From assembly GCF_034313845.1 (NCBI RefSeq), contig NZ_JAVIWN010000003.1: a stretch of DNA of 64,000 nucleotides, one strand, 5' to 3'. The notes beneath the pieces were generated by a model. The model was not told the DNA's origin, did no database searches, and saw only the letters and a list, made by a program, of their open reading frames with translations. Shown piece by piece: positions 1 through 8,432 of the stretch. Position 1 is the first letter of the stretch. Each line of letters begins with the position of its first letter. This DNA is from Actimicrobium sp034313845. Lineage in GTDB: Bacteria; Pseudomonadota; Gammaproteobacteria; Burkholderiales; Burkholderiaceae_D. The position numbers and the translations under genes are program-made.

Positions 1-268
1 GCTGGTCCCATTTGTCATCCGGGATTAATCCCAGTACCAGTGCTTCCAGACAGCCGATCAGAACCGATAGCACCAGTGCTGCAGCCTGGAACAATCCGTG
101 CTGGCCAATGCCTAGCCAAAGCACCAGTAGCGTGACCGGAATGCTCGCCAGGTGTACCCAGCCCCATTTATCGGCTGGGCCGCGCAGATAGAAGCGGTGC
201 AAACCAATGCCGCCGGTCACGGTGGCCAACAGGGTGGCGAAGGTTTTGTTTTTGTGTCTGGATGGCAT
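1..268 (-). CDS. TM2-domain membrane protein (C-terminus off the left edge)
   Basis: The gene reads leftward from ATG at 266-268 and is open at the window edge, so only the first 89 residues are visible. A short basic N-terminus (MPSRHKNKTF) leads into a hydrophobic segment carrying GGIGLHRFYL at about residues 19-28. That motif is typical of TM2-domain proteins, which have two membrane helices joined by a short turn. A second hydrophobic stretch covers about residues 42-80. TM2 proteins sit in the inner membrane and mostly have no known reaction. It is divergent from the rpsP operon. The family call is fairly safe; the role is unknown. Confidence 0.7.
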   Translation of the reverse strand, partial: MPSRHKNKTFATLLATVTGGIGLHRFYLRGPADKWGWVHLASIPVTLLVLWLGIGQHGLFQAAALVLSVLIGCLEALVLGLIPDDKWDQ

Positions 269-416
269 GAAAAGTACCGCAGTAAGAGAAATGGAATTCG
301 AAGGTAGTAAGGCAGCCGCGAAGTCTGTATCAGAGCCGAGGCGCAGTGTGCACTAGCTCCGGAGTCCCTGCAATGCTGCTCATTTCCGGGCATTCGATTC
401 CGGGACAGTTTAGGTG

Positions 417-446
417 TTGCGACCAGTCCCTGCTTCAGGCTATAAT
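417..446 (+). promoter_or_regulatory. Sigma70-type promoter of the rpsP operon
   Basis: TTGCGA at 417-422 and a perfect TATAAT at 441-446 are separated by 18 bases and lie about 40 bases upstream of the rpsP start. The position and quality fit a strong housekeeping promoter for the ribosomal operon. Confidence 0.7.
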
Positions 447-487
447 TCGCGGCTTTTTCCGTGTTTGAAACACTTATTGGAAATATT

Positions 488-739
488 ATGGTCGTTATTC
501 GTTTAGCTCGTGGAGGCGCAAAGAAGCGTCCTTTCTTTAATATCGTTGCAACTGATTCACGCAATCGTCGCGATGGTCGGTTTATCGAACGCATCGGATT
601 CTACAATCCGGTTGCATCTGGTGCCGAAGAAGTGGTCCGGATTGCTCAGGATCGTTTGACATACTGGGAAGGCGTTGGCGCCCAACTGTCCCCGACAGTT
701 GCCCGTCTGGTCGCTCAGGTTGCCAAAAAAGCAGCTTAA
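488..739 (+). CDS. rpsP: 30S ribosomal protein S16
   Basis: S16 is a small-subunit protein that binds 16S rRNA and supports 30S assembly. The 83-residue product starts MVVIRLARGGAKKRPF and contains the conserved DSRNRRDGRFIERIGFYNP stretch, the hallmark of bacterial S16. Length is normal for the family. ATG at 488 is chosen because conservation begins exactly there; the frame stays open upstream but has no family similarity. It is the first gene of the rpsP-rimM-trmD-rplS operon and lies just downstream of a strong promoter. Confidence 0.97.
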   Translation: MVVIRLARGGAKKRPFFNIVATDSRNRRDGRFIERIGFYNPVASGAEEVVRIAQDRLTYWEGVGAQLSPTVARLVAQVAKKAA

Positions 740-748
740 GTCTCAGGT

Positions 749-1312
749 TTGACAGTTAATTCGCCACTTAAAACCGATTCGGGAGTAGTTATCCCCGTTG
801 ATCTGGTTCAGGTAGGGTACGTGTCCGGAGCTTACGGCCTTAATGGCTGGGTACGGATAAAACCCTTCTCGTCGACCGGAGAAGCGTTGCTCAGTGCAAG
901 AGTCTGGTGGCTGGACAAGCCGGCTTTGCGTGACGTCGATGTCATGCAGGCAAAGGTGCACAGCGGTGATGTTGTTGCGCAATTGGCCGGTGTATCAGGC
1001 CGAGACGCAGCGGAAGTGCTCAAAGGCACTTCAGTACAGATACCGCGAAGTTATTTTCCAGCCCTGCCCGATGGAGAGTTTTATTGGGTTGATCTGATCG
1101 GACTGGCGGTTGAAAATCTGCAAGGTGAAAGCATCGGCGTGGTCCATGACATGATGGACAACAGTGCGCATCCCATCCTGCGGGTCGAGGCCGTTGTCAG
1201 TGCTGATGCCGAAAAGCGGGATGAAATTCTGATTCCGTTTGTCGGTCAGTTCATCAAAACGGTCGATCAGAAGGCCGGGAAAATTACCGTTGACTGGGGC
1301 CTGGATTATTAG
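749..1312 (+). CDS. rimM: Ribosome maturation factor RimM
   Basis: RimM helps late maturation of the 30S head and binds S19. The 187-residue product has an N-terminal RimM beta-barrel (about 20-105, with VGYVSGAYGLNGWVRIKPF) and a C-terminal PRC-barrel region (about 108-187, with EFYWVDLIGLAVEN). The start is not ATG: TTG at 749 is the only reasonable initiator near the conserved region and lies 10 bases after the rpsP stop. Its place between rpsP and trmD is the standard order. It is likely translated with rpsP on one mRNA. Confidence 0.93.
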   Translation: MTVNSPLKTDSGVVIPVDLVQVGYVSGAYGLNGWVRIKPFSSTGEALLSARVWWLDKPALRDVDVMQAKVHSGDVVAQLAGVSGRDAAEVLKGTSVQIPRSYFPALPDGEFYWVDLIGLAVENLQGESIGVVHDMMDNSAHPILRVEAVVSADAEKRDEILIPFVGQFIKTVDQKAGKITVDWGLDY

Positions 1313-1347
1313 TGCTTCGGAGTACGGCCCGCAGGTCGGAGGTCTGG

Positions 1348-2097
1348 ATGCAGTTTGATGTCATCACGCTTTTTCCTGAAATGTTCACCGCGCTGACGCA
1401 GTCAGGAATTACGCGGCGAGCTTTCGAGCAAAACAAGTGGGGCTTGTCGTTGTGGAATCCCCGTGATTTCACCAGTGACAACCATCGTACTGTGGACGAT
1501 CGGCCTTATGGCGGCGGTCCCGGCATGGTGATGTTAGCCAAGCCATTGGACGCTGCAATCACGGCTTCCAAGGCGCGCCAGCAGCAACTCGGTCTGGCGG
1601 TTCCGCGCGTGGTGTACTTGTCTCCGCAAGGTCAGGCGCTGACGCATTCCCGCGTCATGCAACTGGCGCTTGAGCCCGGACTGGTTCTGCTGTGTGGCCG
1701 TTATGAAGCGGTTGATCAGCGCTTGATCGATCGCTGCGTGGACGAGGAAATCAGCCTCGGAGATTTTGTGTTGTCAGGTGGTGAGTTGCCAGCGATGGCC
1801 CTGATGGATGCCGTGATTCGGCAATTGCCGGGAACATTGCATGATGAGGCGTCTGCTGTCGAAGACAGTTTTGTCAACGGCTTGCTGGACTGTCCGCACT
1901 ACACGCGGCCTGAACTGTCAGAAGGCGTAGCAGTGCCGGCAGTTCTGATGGGAGGCAACCATGCCGATATCCTGACATGGCGACGCGAGCAAGCGCTCGC
2001 TGCGACGTTCAGGAAGCGTCCCGACCTGATCGCCGTTGCCCGCGCTGGCGGGGCACTGAGTCGCAAGGATGAACAGTTTTTAAGTGGTTTGCAGTAG
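1348..2097 (+). CDS. trmD: tRNA (guanine-37-N1)-methyltransferase
   Basis: TrmD methylates G37 next to the anticodon of tRNAs using S-adenosylmethionine and so prevents +1 frameshifts. The 249-residue product begins MQFDVITLFPEMF, the usual start, so ATG 1348 is preferred over the upstream GTG at 1312 that overlaps the rimM stop. The trefoil-knot SAM site is visible as YLSPQGQALTHS (about 90-101), LLCGRYEAVDQR (about 114-125) and SLGDFVLSGGELPAM (about 136-150). The conserved DRPYGGGPGM is at 51-60. It is the third gene of the ribosomal operon. Confidence 0.97.
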   Translation: MQFDVITLFPEMFTALTQSGITRRAFEQNKWGLSLWNPRDFTSDNHRTVDDRPYGGGPGMVMLAKPLDAAITASKARQQQLGLAVPRVVYLSPQGQALTHSRVMQLALEPGLVLLCGRYEAVDQRLIDRCVDEEISLGDFVLSGGELPAMALMDAVIRQLPGTLHDEASAVEDSFVNGLLDCPHYTRPELSEGVAVPAVLMGGNHADILTWRREQALAATFRKRPDLIAVARAGGALSRKDEQFLSGLQ

Positions 2098-2209
2098 GTT
2101 GTATCGAGCGGATGACTTTTCCGTCAATCCGCATGTTTAATCCCATCCTCTACTGGGCCTCAAGGTGTGCAAACACCCGGCGTCAGCAAGATGGCACAAG
2201 GAGTTTCAA

Positions 2210-2596
2210 ATGGATCTGATCCAGCAACTTGAGCAAGAAGAAATTGCCCGTTTGGGCAAGAGCATCCCTGATTTCGCACCAGGCGATACCGTCATCGTGA
2301 GCGTCAACGTCGTTGAGGGTACCCGCAAGCGTGCCCAGGCGTACGAAGGCGTCGTGATTTCCCGTCGTAACCGTGGCTTGAACTCGAACTTCATCGTTCG
2401 CAAGATCTCGTCAGGTGAAGGCGTAGAGCGTACATTCCAGTTGTATTCGCCGCTGATCGCTTCGATCGAAGTCAAGCGTCGCGGTGATGTCCGTCGCGCC
2501 AAACTGTATTACTTGCGTGAGCGTTCCGGTAAGTCGGCGCGTATCAAAGAAAAACTGCCAAATCGTCGTGTTGCAGCGAAAAAAGCAGCAGCTTAA
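2210..2596 (+). CDS. rplS: 50S ribosomal protein L19
   Basis: L19 lies at the 30S-50S interface. The 128-residue product starts MDLIQQLEQEEIARLG and carries FAPGDTVIVSVNVVEGTRKR and KLYYLRERSGKSARI, the two best conserved L19 blocks. An AAGGAG ribosome-binding site at 2198-2203 fixes ATG 2210 over an in-frame upstream start at 2165. The C-terminus is an Ala/Lys tail (KKAAA). It is the last gene of the operon and is followed by a clear terminator. Confidence 0.97.
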   Translation: MDLIQQLEQEEIARLGKSIPDFAPGDTVIVSVNVVEGTRKRAQAYEGVVISRRNRGLNSNFIVRKISSGEGVERTFQLYSPLIASIEVKRRGDVRRAKLYYLRERSGKSARIKEKLPNRRVAAKKAAA

Positions 2597-2622
2597 TTTG
2601 CCTGGCAAGTCAATTCTTGAAG

Positions 2623-2648
2623 GGGTGCCTCGTGGCACCCTTTTTTTG
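2623..2648 (+). terminator. Intrinsic terminator after rplS
   Basis: A GGGTGCC / GGCACCC stem with a TCGT loop is followed by a run of seven T. It lies 26 bases after the rplS stop and closes the ribosomal operon. Confidence 0.9.
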
Positions 2649-2728
2649 CTTTGGTGGTTATAAATTATGATGTGACGCAAAGTGGTACCGTAGCGGTCTC
2701 TTTTTGTCTTTTTTTCAGGGTTGTCGAC

Positions 2729-3400
2729 GTGTCCAGACTTCTATTCGATCCGCAAGGTATTCCCGTCGATTCGGTGGCTGGTGAGCAGTCGGTAATCGGT
2801 ACAAGACTCAACGGAATGTGGCTGCGTCAACGGTTCGCAGCACCGGAAGACTGGACGCAAGAGGCCAATGACGAGCGCCCCGAACTATCTCCGGCACGCG
2901 TGCCGGTACCAGCCTCGGTGCTGTTGCCGATCGTTGAGCGTAGCCATGGCCTGACGATGTTGCTGACGCAGCGCAGCCCTAACCTGACCAATCATCCCGG
3001 TCAGATCGCGTTTCCAGGTGGTCGTGCCGATGCGGGCGATCATTCTGCGATCGATACGGCGCTGCGTGAAACGGAAGAGGAGATCGGTCTGTCCCGCAGT
3101 CATATCGATGTCATCGGCACCTTGCCTGACTACGTGACGATGACTGGCTACCAGATCACACCGGTGGTCGCGCTGATTCGTCCCCCTTTTGAGTTGCGTG
3201 CCGAGCCGGGTGAAGTTGAAGAGATATTCGAAGTGCCGCTCGCTTTTTTGATGGATGGCATGCATCATCAGCGCCGCGCGCTCGAACTGCCAAACGGGGC
3301 AGGCCATCGTACTTTTTACGCCATGCCCTATGAGCGATTCTTCATATGGGGCGCTACCGCCGGCATCTTGCGCAATTTATTTCATTTTTTACGGGCTTGA
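2729..3400 (+). CDS. Nudix hydrolase, coenzyme A pyrophosphatase type
   Basis: The protein probably splits coenzyme A or its derivatives into 4'-phosphopantetheine and 3',5'-ADP. The CoA-specific signature LLTQRSPNLTNHPGQIAFPG is followed directly by the Nudix box GGRADAGDHSAIDTALRETE and EEIGL (about residues 90-122). The residues that bind the metal, in RETEEE, are intact. GTG at 2729 (MSRLLFDPQG) is the likely start, preceded by CAGGG; earlier in-frame codons run back into the rplS terminator. About 223 residues, normal for NudL-type enzymes. It is monocistronic or cotranscribed with the membrane protein downstream. Confidence 0.85.
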   Translation: MSRLLFDPQGIPVDSVAGEQSVIGTRLNGMWLRQRFAAPEDWTQEANDERPELSPARVPVPASVLLPIVERSHGLTMLLTQRSPNLTNHPGQIAFPGGRADAGDHSAIDTALRETEEEIGLSRSHIDVIGTLPDYVTMTGYQITPVVALIRPPFELRAEPGEVEEIFEVPLAFLMDGMHHQRRALELPNGAGHRTFYAMPYERFFIWGATAGILRNLFHFLRA

Positions 3401-3495
3401 ACGGCACTTCATGTCGTTTGCTTCCGGCCTGTCTGGTTTGATTCAAGCCCTATGCTGCGTTATGGTGTGGGTACCATGTAATTTAAGGCGTCCTG

Positions 3496-4452
3496 ATGAC
3501 ATTTCTTTCCATTTTGTGCGCACTGCTAATCGAACAACTCAAACCGCTGCGCGCGGACAACCCGATTTACGGCACCGTCAAGCTGTTGGCCGCGCGCATG
3601 GAACTCTGGTTCAACGCCGGTGATGCCCATCACGGAAAGCTCGGCTGGTTCCTGGTGATGGCAGCGTTGATGGGTCCGACTGCGTTGATTTACTGGCTGG
3701 CTTTGCGTCTGAGTCCGTTCGCTGCACTAGCCTGGAATATCCTGATCGTTTACCTGACGCTCGGATTTCGGCATTACAGCCATTACTATTCGTCGATTCA
3801 GCTCGCGCTCAACAGCGGTGACGATGTCAGTGCACGCGTCTTGCTGGCCGAGTGGACCAAGCAGGACACCAGTGCGATGGAGTCCGGTGAAATTGCCCGG
3901 ATTGCAGTTGAAAAAGCGCTGGTCACGACGCATCGCAATGTCTTCGGTGTTTTTTTCTGGTTTCTGATGCCTGTCGGCCCGGCTTGCGCAATCATGTACC
4001 GGGTCGCCGAATACCTGGCGCGTGCCTGGAACGAACCAGAGCACATGAAAAACGAAGCATTCGGCAAGTTCGCGGCACGCGCTTTCTACTGGATCGACTG
4101 GATACCGGCTCGCCTGACCGCGATTGCGTTTGCTATCGTTGGTAATTTCGAGGATGCGATTTACGCATGGCGCAATTTTGCAAGCCGCTGGCAAGAGGAA
4201 GCGGTCGGCATTATCCTCGCTGCCGGAGGCGGCGCACTGGGCGTACGGCTCGGCACCCCGTTGCAGGGTGCTGCCAACGTAATGCCTGCTGATCCTACCA
4301 GTCTCGAATCGACCGATCTGGAGTCCGATGCGGTGCCAGGCGAGGAGCCAACCGCCCGTGCTCTGCAAAGCGCGGTTGGTCTGGTGTGGCGCGCATTGCT
4401 ATTGTGGATGCTGTTATTGCTGCTATTGTCGGTTGCGGTCTGGCTGGGCTAG
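3496..4452 (+). CDS. CobD/CbiB family inner-membrane protein
   Basis: The 318-residue product has several hydrophobic helices (about 50-72, 75-98, 150-172, 225-240 and a C-terminal anchor 293-316) and the pattern of CbiB/CobD relatives, including LTLGFRHYSHYYSSIQLAL and NVFGVFFWFLMPVGPACAI. True CbiB attaches aminopropanol to cobyric acid in cobalamin synthesis. No other cobalamin gene is in the window, and many betaproteobacteria carry this paralogue as a lone gene, so that role is doubtful. The C-terminal part (about 250-290) is acidic and probably a loop. Confidence 0.7.
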   Translation: MTFLSILCALLIEQLKPLRADNPIYGTVKLLAARMELWFNAGDAHHGKLGWFLVMAALMGPTALIYWLALRLSPFAALAWNILIVYLTLGFRHYSHYYSSIQLALNSGDDVSARVLLAEWTKQDTSAMESGEIARIAVEKALVTTHRNVFGVFFWFLMPVGPACAIMYRVAEYLARAWNEPEHMKNEAFGKFAARAFYWIDWIPARLTAIAFAIVGNFEDAIYAWRNFASRWQEEAVGIILAAGGGALGVRLGTPLQGAANVMPADPTSLESTDLESDAVPGEEPTARALQSAVGLVWRALLLWMLLLLLLSVAVWLG

Positions 4453-4503
4453 GAAGTTATTGCAGGTCGGTAACCTCATCAATTCGGGAATGCGGATACG
4501 ATG

Positions 4504-4531
4504 TTGGTTCAGGTCTTCTATAAGATATAAT
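4504..4531 (+). promoter_or_regulatory. Probable sigma70 promoter of the DUF3579 gene
   Basis: A perfect TATAAT at 4526-4531 has TTGGTT at 4504-4509, 16 bases upstream. It lies about 75 bases before the ATG of the DUF3579 gene. The -35 match is only partial. Confidence 0.5.
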
Positions 4532-4603
4532 TTGTATGAATTCAAGGGGCTGCTGTGACCCCGGGCCAACCCGCCGTCTTCATTATCGAAACCAGCCTTA
4601 CCC

Positions 4604-4954
4604 ATGGCCGATCCAGACAAAAAAACACCAAAAATTGCGAACGAGTTTTTCATTCTGGGATTAACCAGTGCTGGAAAACAATTCCGCCCCAGCGACTGGA
4701 CAGAGCGTCTGTGCGGTGCCATGTCCTGTTTCAGGCAGGAGGGTTCGGGTGGGCGCAACGCTCACTTGAAGTATTCTCCGTACGTCCGGCCGTCGGTTCT
4801 CAACGGCGTTAAATCGGTAGTCGTCGACGAAGCGCTGCGACTGATTGAGCCGCTGGCGTTTTATTTCGTCATGGACTTTGCGCGAGACAATGATTTGCAA
4901 GTCATCGATGCCTGTCTGCTACCCGATCCTGACAGCGTGTCGGGCACCGATTAA
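4604..4954 (+). CDS. DUF3579 family protein
   Basis: This 116-residue cytoplasmic protein has no known activity. It contains SDWTERLCGAMSCF and YSPYVRPSVLNGVKSVVVDE, the features by which I recognise the DUF3579 family, which is common in betaproteobacteria. No signal peptide, membrane segment or catalytic motif is visible. It lies just upstream of the zinc exporter (53-base gap), an association that may be only positional. Confidence 0.7.
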   Translation: MADPDKKTPKIANEFFILGLTSAGKQFRPSDWTERLCGAMSCFRQEGSGGRNAHLKYSPYVRPSVLNGVKSVVVDEALRLIEPLAFYFVMDFARDNDLQVIDACLLPDPDSVSGTD

Positions 4955-5006
4955 GACCCGATATTATTTTTCAAGTCAGATTGACCCGAATCAAGGAATT
5001 GTCCCT

Positions 5007-5936
5007 GTGAGTTCACACCATCACGACCATGACGGTCACGATCATGGCCATCACGGCCATCACCATGCCTTGCCAACAAATCACAACGCTGCGTTTGCGA
5101 TCGCGATTGCGCTCAACGTCGCGTTTGTTGTCGTTGAATTCGCCTATGGATTTATTGCGCAGTCGACCGCGTTGCTGGCTGACGCGGGTCACAATCTCTC
5201 CGATGTGCTGGGCTTGCTGCTAGCCTGGGGTGCTGCGCTTCTGGCTCGCAAGCAACCGAACGGACGCTACACGTACGGGCTGCGCAGCAGTTCCATTCTG
5301 GCCGCGCTTGCCAATGCCCTGTTGCTCCTGATTGCTTGTGCTGCGATCGCCTGGGAAGCGATCGGCCGGTTTGCCGAACCGGCACCGGTGGCCAGTATCA
5401 CGGTGATGGTGGTTGCCGGAATCGGTATTCTCATCAATGGCCTGTCGGCCTGGCTGTTTGTCGCCGGCAGCAAGGATGACTTGAATATCCGCGGTGCGTT
5501 CCTGCATATGGCCGCTGATGCGCTGGTCTCGCTGGCAGTGGTGATCGGTGCGGCAGTGATGCTCTTCACTAATTGGTATGTAATCGATGCGTTGCTGAGC
5601 CTGGTGATCGTTGCCGTTATCCTGTTCGGAACCTGGAGCCTTTTGCGTGAAGCGATACGGTTGGCGCTCAGTGCCGTACCCGCAAATATCGATCTCGAGG
5701 CAGTCGAACACTTTTTGCAGGCTTTGCCAGGCGTGACGGCGGTACAAGATCTGCATATATGGGGCATGAGTACCACCGAGGCTGCACTGACCGTCCATCT
5801 TGTCATGCACGAAGGTCATCCCGGTGATGCGTTCATGGCAGATGTGTCGCATCAGTTGACTGAACGCTACCGGATTGTGCATACCACAATCCAGATTCAG
5901 TGCCAGTCACCAGGTCATGTCTGCGCGCTCAAGTAA
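5007..5936 (+). CDS. Cation diffusion facilitator (zinc/cadmium/cobalt exporter)
   Basis: CDF exporters swap cytoplasmic Zn2+ (also Cd2+, Co2+) for protons across the inner membrane. The 309-residue product opens with a histidine-rich metal-binding tail (HHHDHDGHDHGHHGHHH, residues 4-20). About six helices follow. The metal-site signatures are ADAGHNLSD in TM2 and HMAADALVS in TM5, matching the HxxxD/DxxxD pattern. The C-terminal cytoplasmic domain starts at about 225 and includes QDLHIWGMSTTEAALTVHL. GTG 5007 is chosen because AAGGA sits nine bases upstream. It is of the CzcD/ZitB type. Confidence 0.9.
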   Translation: MSSHHHDHDGHDHGHHGHHHALPTNHNAAFAIAIALNVAFVVVEFAYGFIAQSTALLADAGHNLSDVLGLLLAWGAALLARKQPNGRYTYGLRSSSILAALANALLLLIACAAIAWEAIGRFAEPAPVASITVMVVAGIGILINGLSAWLFVAGSKDDLNIRGAFLHMAADALVSLAVVIGAAVMLFTNWYVIDALLSLVIVAVILFGTWSLLREAIRLALSAVPANIDLEAVEHFLQALPGVTAVQDLHIWGMSTTEAALTVHLVMHEGHPGDAFMADVSHQLTERYRIVHTTIQIQCQSPGHVCALK

Positions 5937-6206
5937 CCGCACCCTTTATCGGTTCGGGCAGATTCCCGCCTGCCAGTGTCCCGCAGGTGCGACTGCACCA
6001 GCTATTTTTACCGCATCGGCATGCGCGGATTATTTGGCGCACTATCGCTGGCATTCTCGTCGCTTGGCATTTTTTGTTGGTGCAACACCAGGCCTGGCAC
6101 CGCTCCTGTTTTTGATCGATTAGAAATCGCGGGCTAACTCGACCGGGCCCCCCGCGTCTCCGAGATTGAGGCATGATATTGGCCTTGCAGTTTTCGAAAG
6201 ATCACC

Positions 6207-7601
6207 ATGTCCGAAACACGCATTGAAACCGACAGCTTCGGTCCCATCGCTGTTCCCGCTGCCCGCCTCTGGGGTGCCCAGACTCAGCGCTCGCTGGAAT
6301 TTTTCCGTATCTCGACTGAGCGCATGCCCGATACGTTGATCGTGGCCCTGGCGGCCGTCAAACGCGCTTGTGCGCGCGTCAATGGCGAACTTGGCAAATT
6401 GCCAGCTGTTAAGGTGCAGGCGATCGTGCAGGCGGCCGACGAAGTCATTGCCGGGCTGCATGCTGCGGAATTTCCGCTGGCGGTCTGGCAGACCGGCTCC
6501 GGTACCCAGACCAACATGAACATGAATGAAGTGCTGGCAAACCGGGCGTCCGAGTTGTTGGGCGGTGCACGCGGGGCAGGGCGCTTGCTGCACCCGAACG
6601 ACGAGGTCAATCTTGGCCAGTCGTCCAATGATATTTTTCCGAGTGCGATGCATGTCGCCGCCAGTGGCGCGATAACACGGCAATTGTTGCCTGCCTTGCA
6701 GTCACTGCGCCAATCGTTGCAACTGAAATCGACGGCGTTTGGCGAGATCGTCAAGATCGGCCGTACGCATTTGCAGGACGCCACGCCGCTGACGCTAGGC
6801 CAGGAATTTTCCGGATATGTGGCCCAGCTCGAATTTGCCGAAGCGACCATTGTGTCGTCGCTGGCCGGTCTGTACGCTCTGGCGGCAGGCGGCACGGCCG
6901 TCGGTACCGGACTCAATGCTCCGGCAGGTTTTGGTGAACTTGTTGCCGCCGAACTGGCGCGTGTGCAGGGATTGCCTTACACGAGTGCTGGCAACAAGTT
7001 CGCTGCGCTGGCCGGTCACGAGCCGATGGTCGCCATGCACGGTGCGCTCAAGACCCTCGCCACAGCGCTGATGAAAATTGCCAATGATGTCCGCTGGCTG
7101 GCATCCGGCCCGCGTTCAGGCCTTGGCGAGATCAGCATTCCGGCCAACGAACCGGGCAGTTCCATCATGCCGGGCAAGGTCAATCCGACCCAGTGCGAAG
7201 CACTGACGATGTTGTGTTGTCAGGTGTTCGGTAACGATGTCGCGATTACCATCGGAGGTGCCTCGGGTAATTTTGAACTCAATGTATTCAAGCCACTGAT
7301 TGCGCATGCATTCTTGCAGAGCGTGCGCTTGCTGGCGGACGGCATGACCAGTTTTGATGCGCATTGTGTGCAGGGCATCGCACCAAACGCGGCGCGCATC
7401 GAGGAATTGCTGGAACGTTCTCTTATGTTAGTTACCGCACTGACACCGCACATCGGCTATGATCGCGCGGCGCAGATTGCCAAGCGCGCGCATGGTGACG
7501 GTAGCAGCCTTGAACAGGCCGGCATGGCGCTGGGCTATGTCACTGCCGAAGACTTCGCGCGCTGGGTTCAGCCACGCAAGATGACTACGCCAGACGATTA
7601 A
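6207..7601 (+). CDS. fumC: Class II fumarate hydratase
   Basis: FumC interconverts fumarate and malate in the citric acid cycle without an iron-sulfur cluster. The 464-residue protein has the full family layout: the substrate-site blocks GSGTQTNMNMNEV (about 97-109) and RTHLQDATPLTLGQEFSGY (about 187-205), and the fumarase/aspartase signature GSSIMPGKVNP starting at residue 317. Length is typical. It is separated by 18 bases from the phosphatase gene downstream, so the two may share an mRNA. About 270 bases upstream hold no convincing gene. Confidence 0.97.
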   Translation: MSETRIETDSFGPIAVPAARLWGAQTQRSLEFFRISTERMPDTLIVALAAVKRACARVNGELGKLPAVKVQAIVQAADEVIAGLHAAEFPLAVWQTGSGTQTNMNMNEVLANRASELLGGARGAGRLLHPNDEVNLGQSSNDIFPSAMHVAASGAITRQLLPALQSLRQSLQLKSTAFGEIVKIGRTHLQDATPLTLGQEFSGYVAQLEFAEATIVSSLAGLYALAAGGTAVGTGLNAPAGFGELVAAELARVQGLPYTSAGNKFAALAGHEPMVAMHGALKTLATALMKIANDVRWLASGPRSGLGEISIPANEPGSSIMPGKVNPTQCEALTMLCCQVFGNDVAITIGGASGNFELNVFKPLIAHAFLQSVRLLADGMTSFDAHCVQGIAPNAARIEELLERSLMLVTALTPHIGYDRAAQIAKRAHGDGSSLEQAGMALGYVTAEDFARWVQPRKMTTPDD

Positions 7602-7619
7602 AAGGAATATTGCAGAATC

Positions 7620-8324
7620 ATGGGACAAATTTATTTGGTACGGCATGGTCAAGCCTCTTTTGGCAGCGCCAACTACGATCGACTTTCGGACCTCGGTGTA
7701 CAGCAGGCGCGTTTGCTGGGCGAATGGTATGCGGAAAAGCGCCAGGGATTCAGCCGCGTGCTGACCGGCGGCATGAACCGGCATCGCCAGACCGCCGTGG
7801 CCTGTCTCGGTGCCTTGCCGCGTAACCTGCGCAAAGAGGGCGATTGGGAAACCGATGCCGGTTTCGCCGAGTATGACCACGAAGAAATTTTCAAGCGCTA
7901 TCGGCCTGAGCTCAGTGATCCGGACTATCTGACGCGCTTTCTGAGCGAGAGTGAGCAACCGCATCAGGCGTTTCAGCAACTGTTTCAGGCGGCGACTGCG
8001 CGCTGGATGGCAGGCGAGAATGACAGCGATTACACCGAAACGTGGCCGAACTTCCAGGCGCGCTGCGTCGCTGCGCTGCAACGCGTACTGATGTCGCCGG
8101 GTAGCGCGCAATCGGTCATCATTTTTACGTCAGGCGGGACAATCTCGGCACTGTGCCAGCATGTGCTGGGCATACCTGACAGCAAGGTGCTGGAGCTTAA
8201 CTGGACACTGGCCAATGCCGGTGTGACCAAATTGCTCTACAGCGGTAACCGGGTCAGCTTGAGTTACCTGAATAATTTCTCTCATCTGGAAGCGAGCGGT
8301 GCCGCCGCAGTCACTTACCGTTAG
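7620..8324 (+). CDS. Histidine phosphatase family protein
   Basis: Phosphoglycerate-mutase-like phosphatases use a phosphohistidine intermediate. The N-terminus MGQIYLVRHGQASFGS carries the RHG catalytic motif (His9). GGMNRHRQTA supplies the second arginine region. EYDHEEIF and VIIFTSGGTISAL supply the acid and the C-terminal motif, although the last has S-G-G-T where many members have S-H-G. The 234-residue product is likely a cytoplasmic phosphatase of unknown substrate. It follows fumC closely. Confidence 0.8.
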   Translation: MGQIYLVRHGQASFGSANYDRLSDLGVQQARLLGEWYAEKRQGFSRVLTGGMNRHRQTAVACLGALPRNLRKEGDWETDAGFAEYDHEEIFKRYRPELSDPDYLTRFLSESEQPHQAFQQLFQAATARWMAGENDSDYTETWPNFQARCVAALQRVLMSPGSAQSVIIFTSGGTISALCQHVLGIPDSKVLELNWTLANAGVTKLLYSGNRVSLSYLNNFSHLEASGAAAVTYR

Positions 8325-8432
8325 CCGACAAGCTGTTAATGGCGCGACCTGGTCGGCCATCAATTGGCCCCGGAAAACTAAAGCGGCATAACGAGCGATG
8401 TTCCCATCGCCCGATGTTTTCTTGACCCAGAT

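Noticed and set aside
217..594. Minus-strand open frame across the rpsP start
   Set aside because: It overlaps the rpsP coding start and promoter and has no family features; a shadow frame.
5875..6123. Short plus-strand frames between the zinc exporter and fumC
   Set aside because: They overlap the exporter's end, have no ribosome-binding site and no recognisable domain; low-complexity translation.
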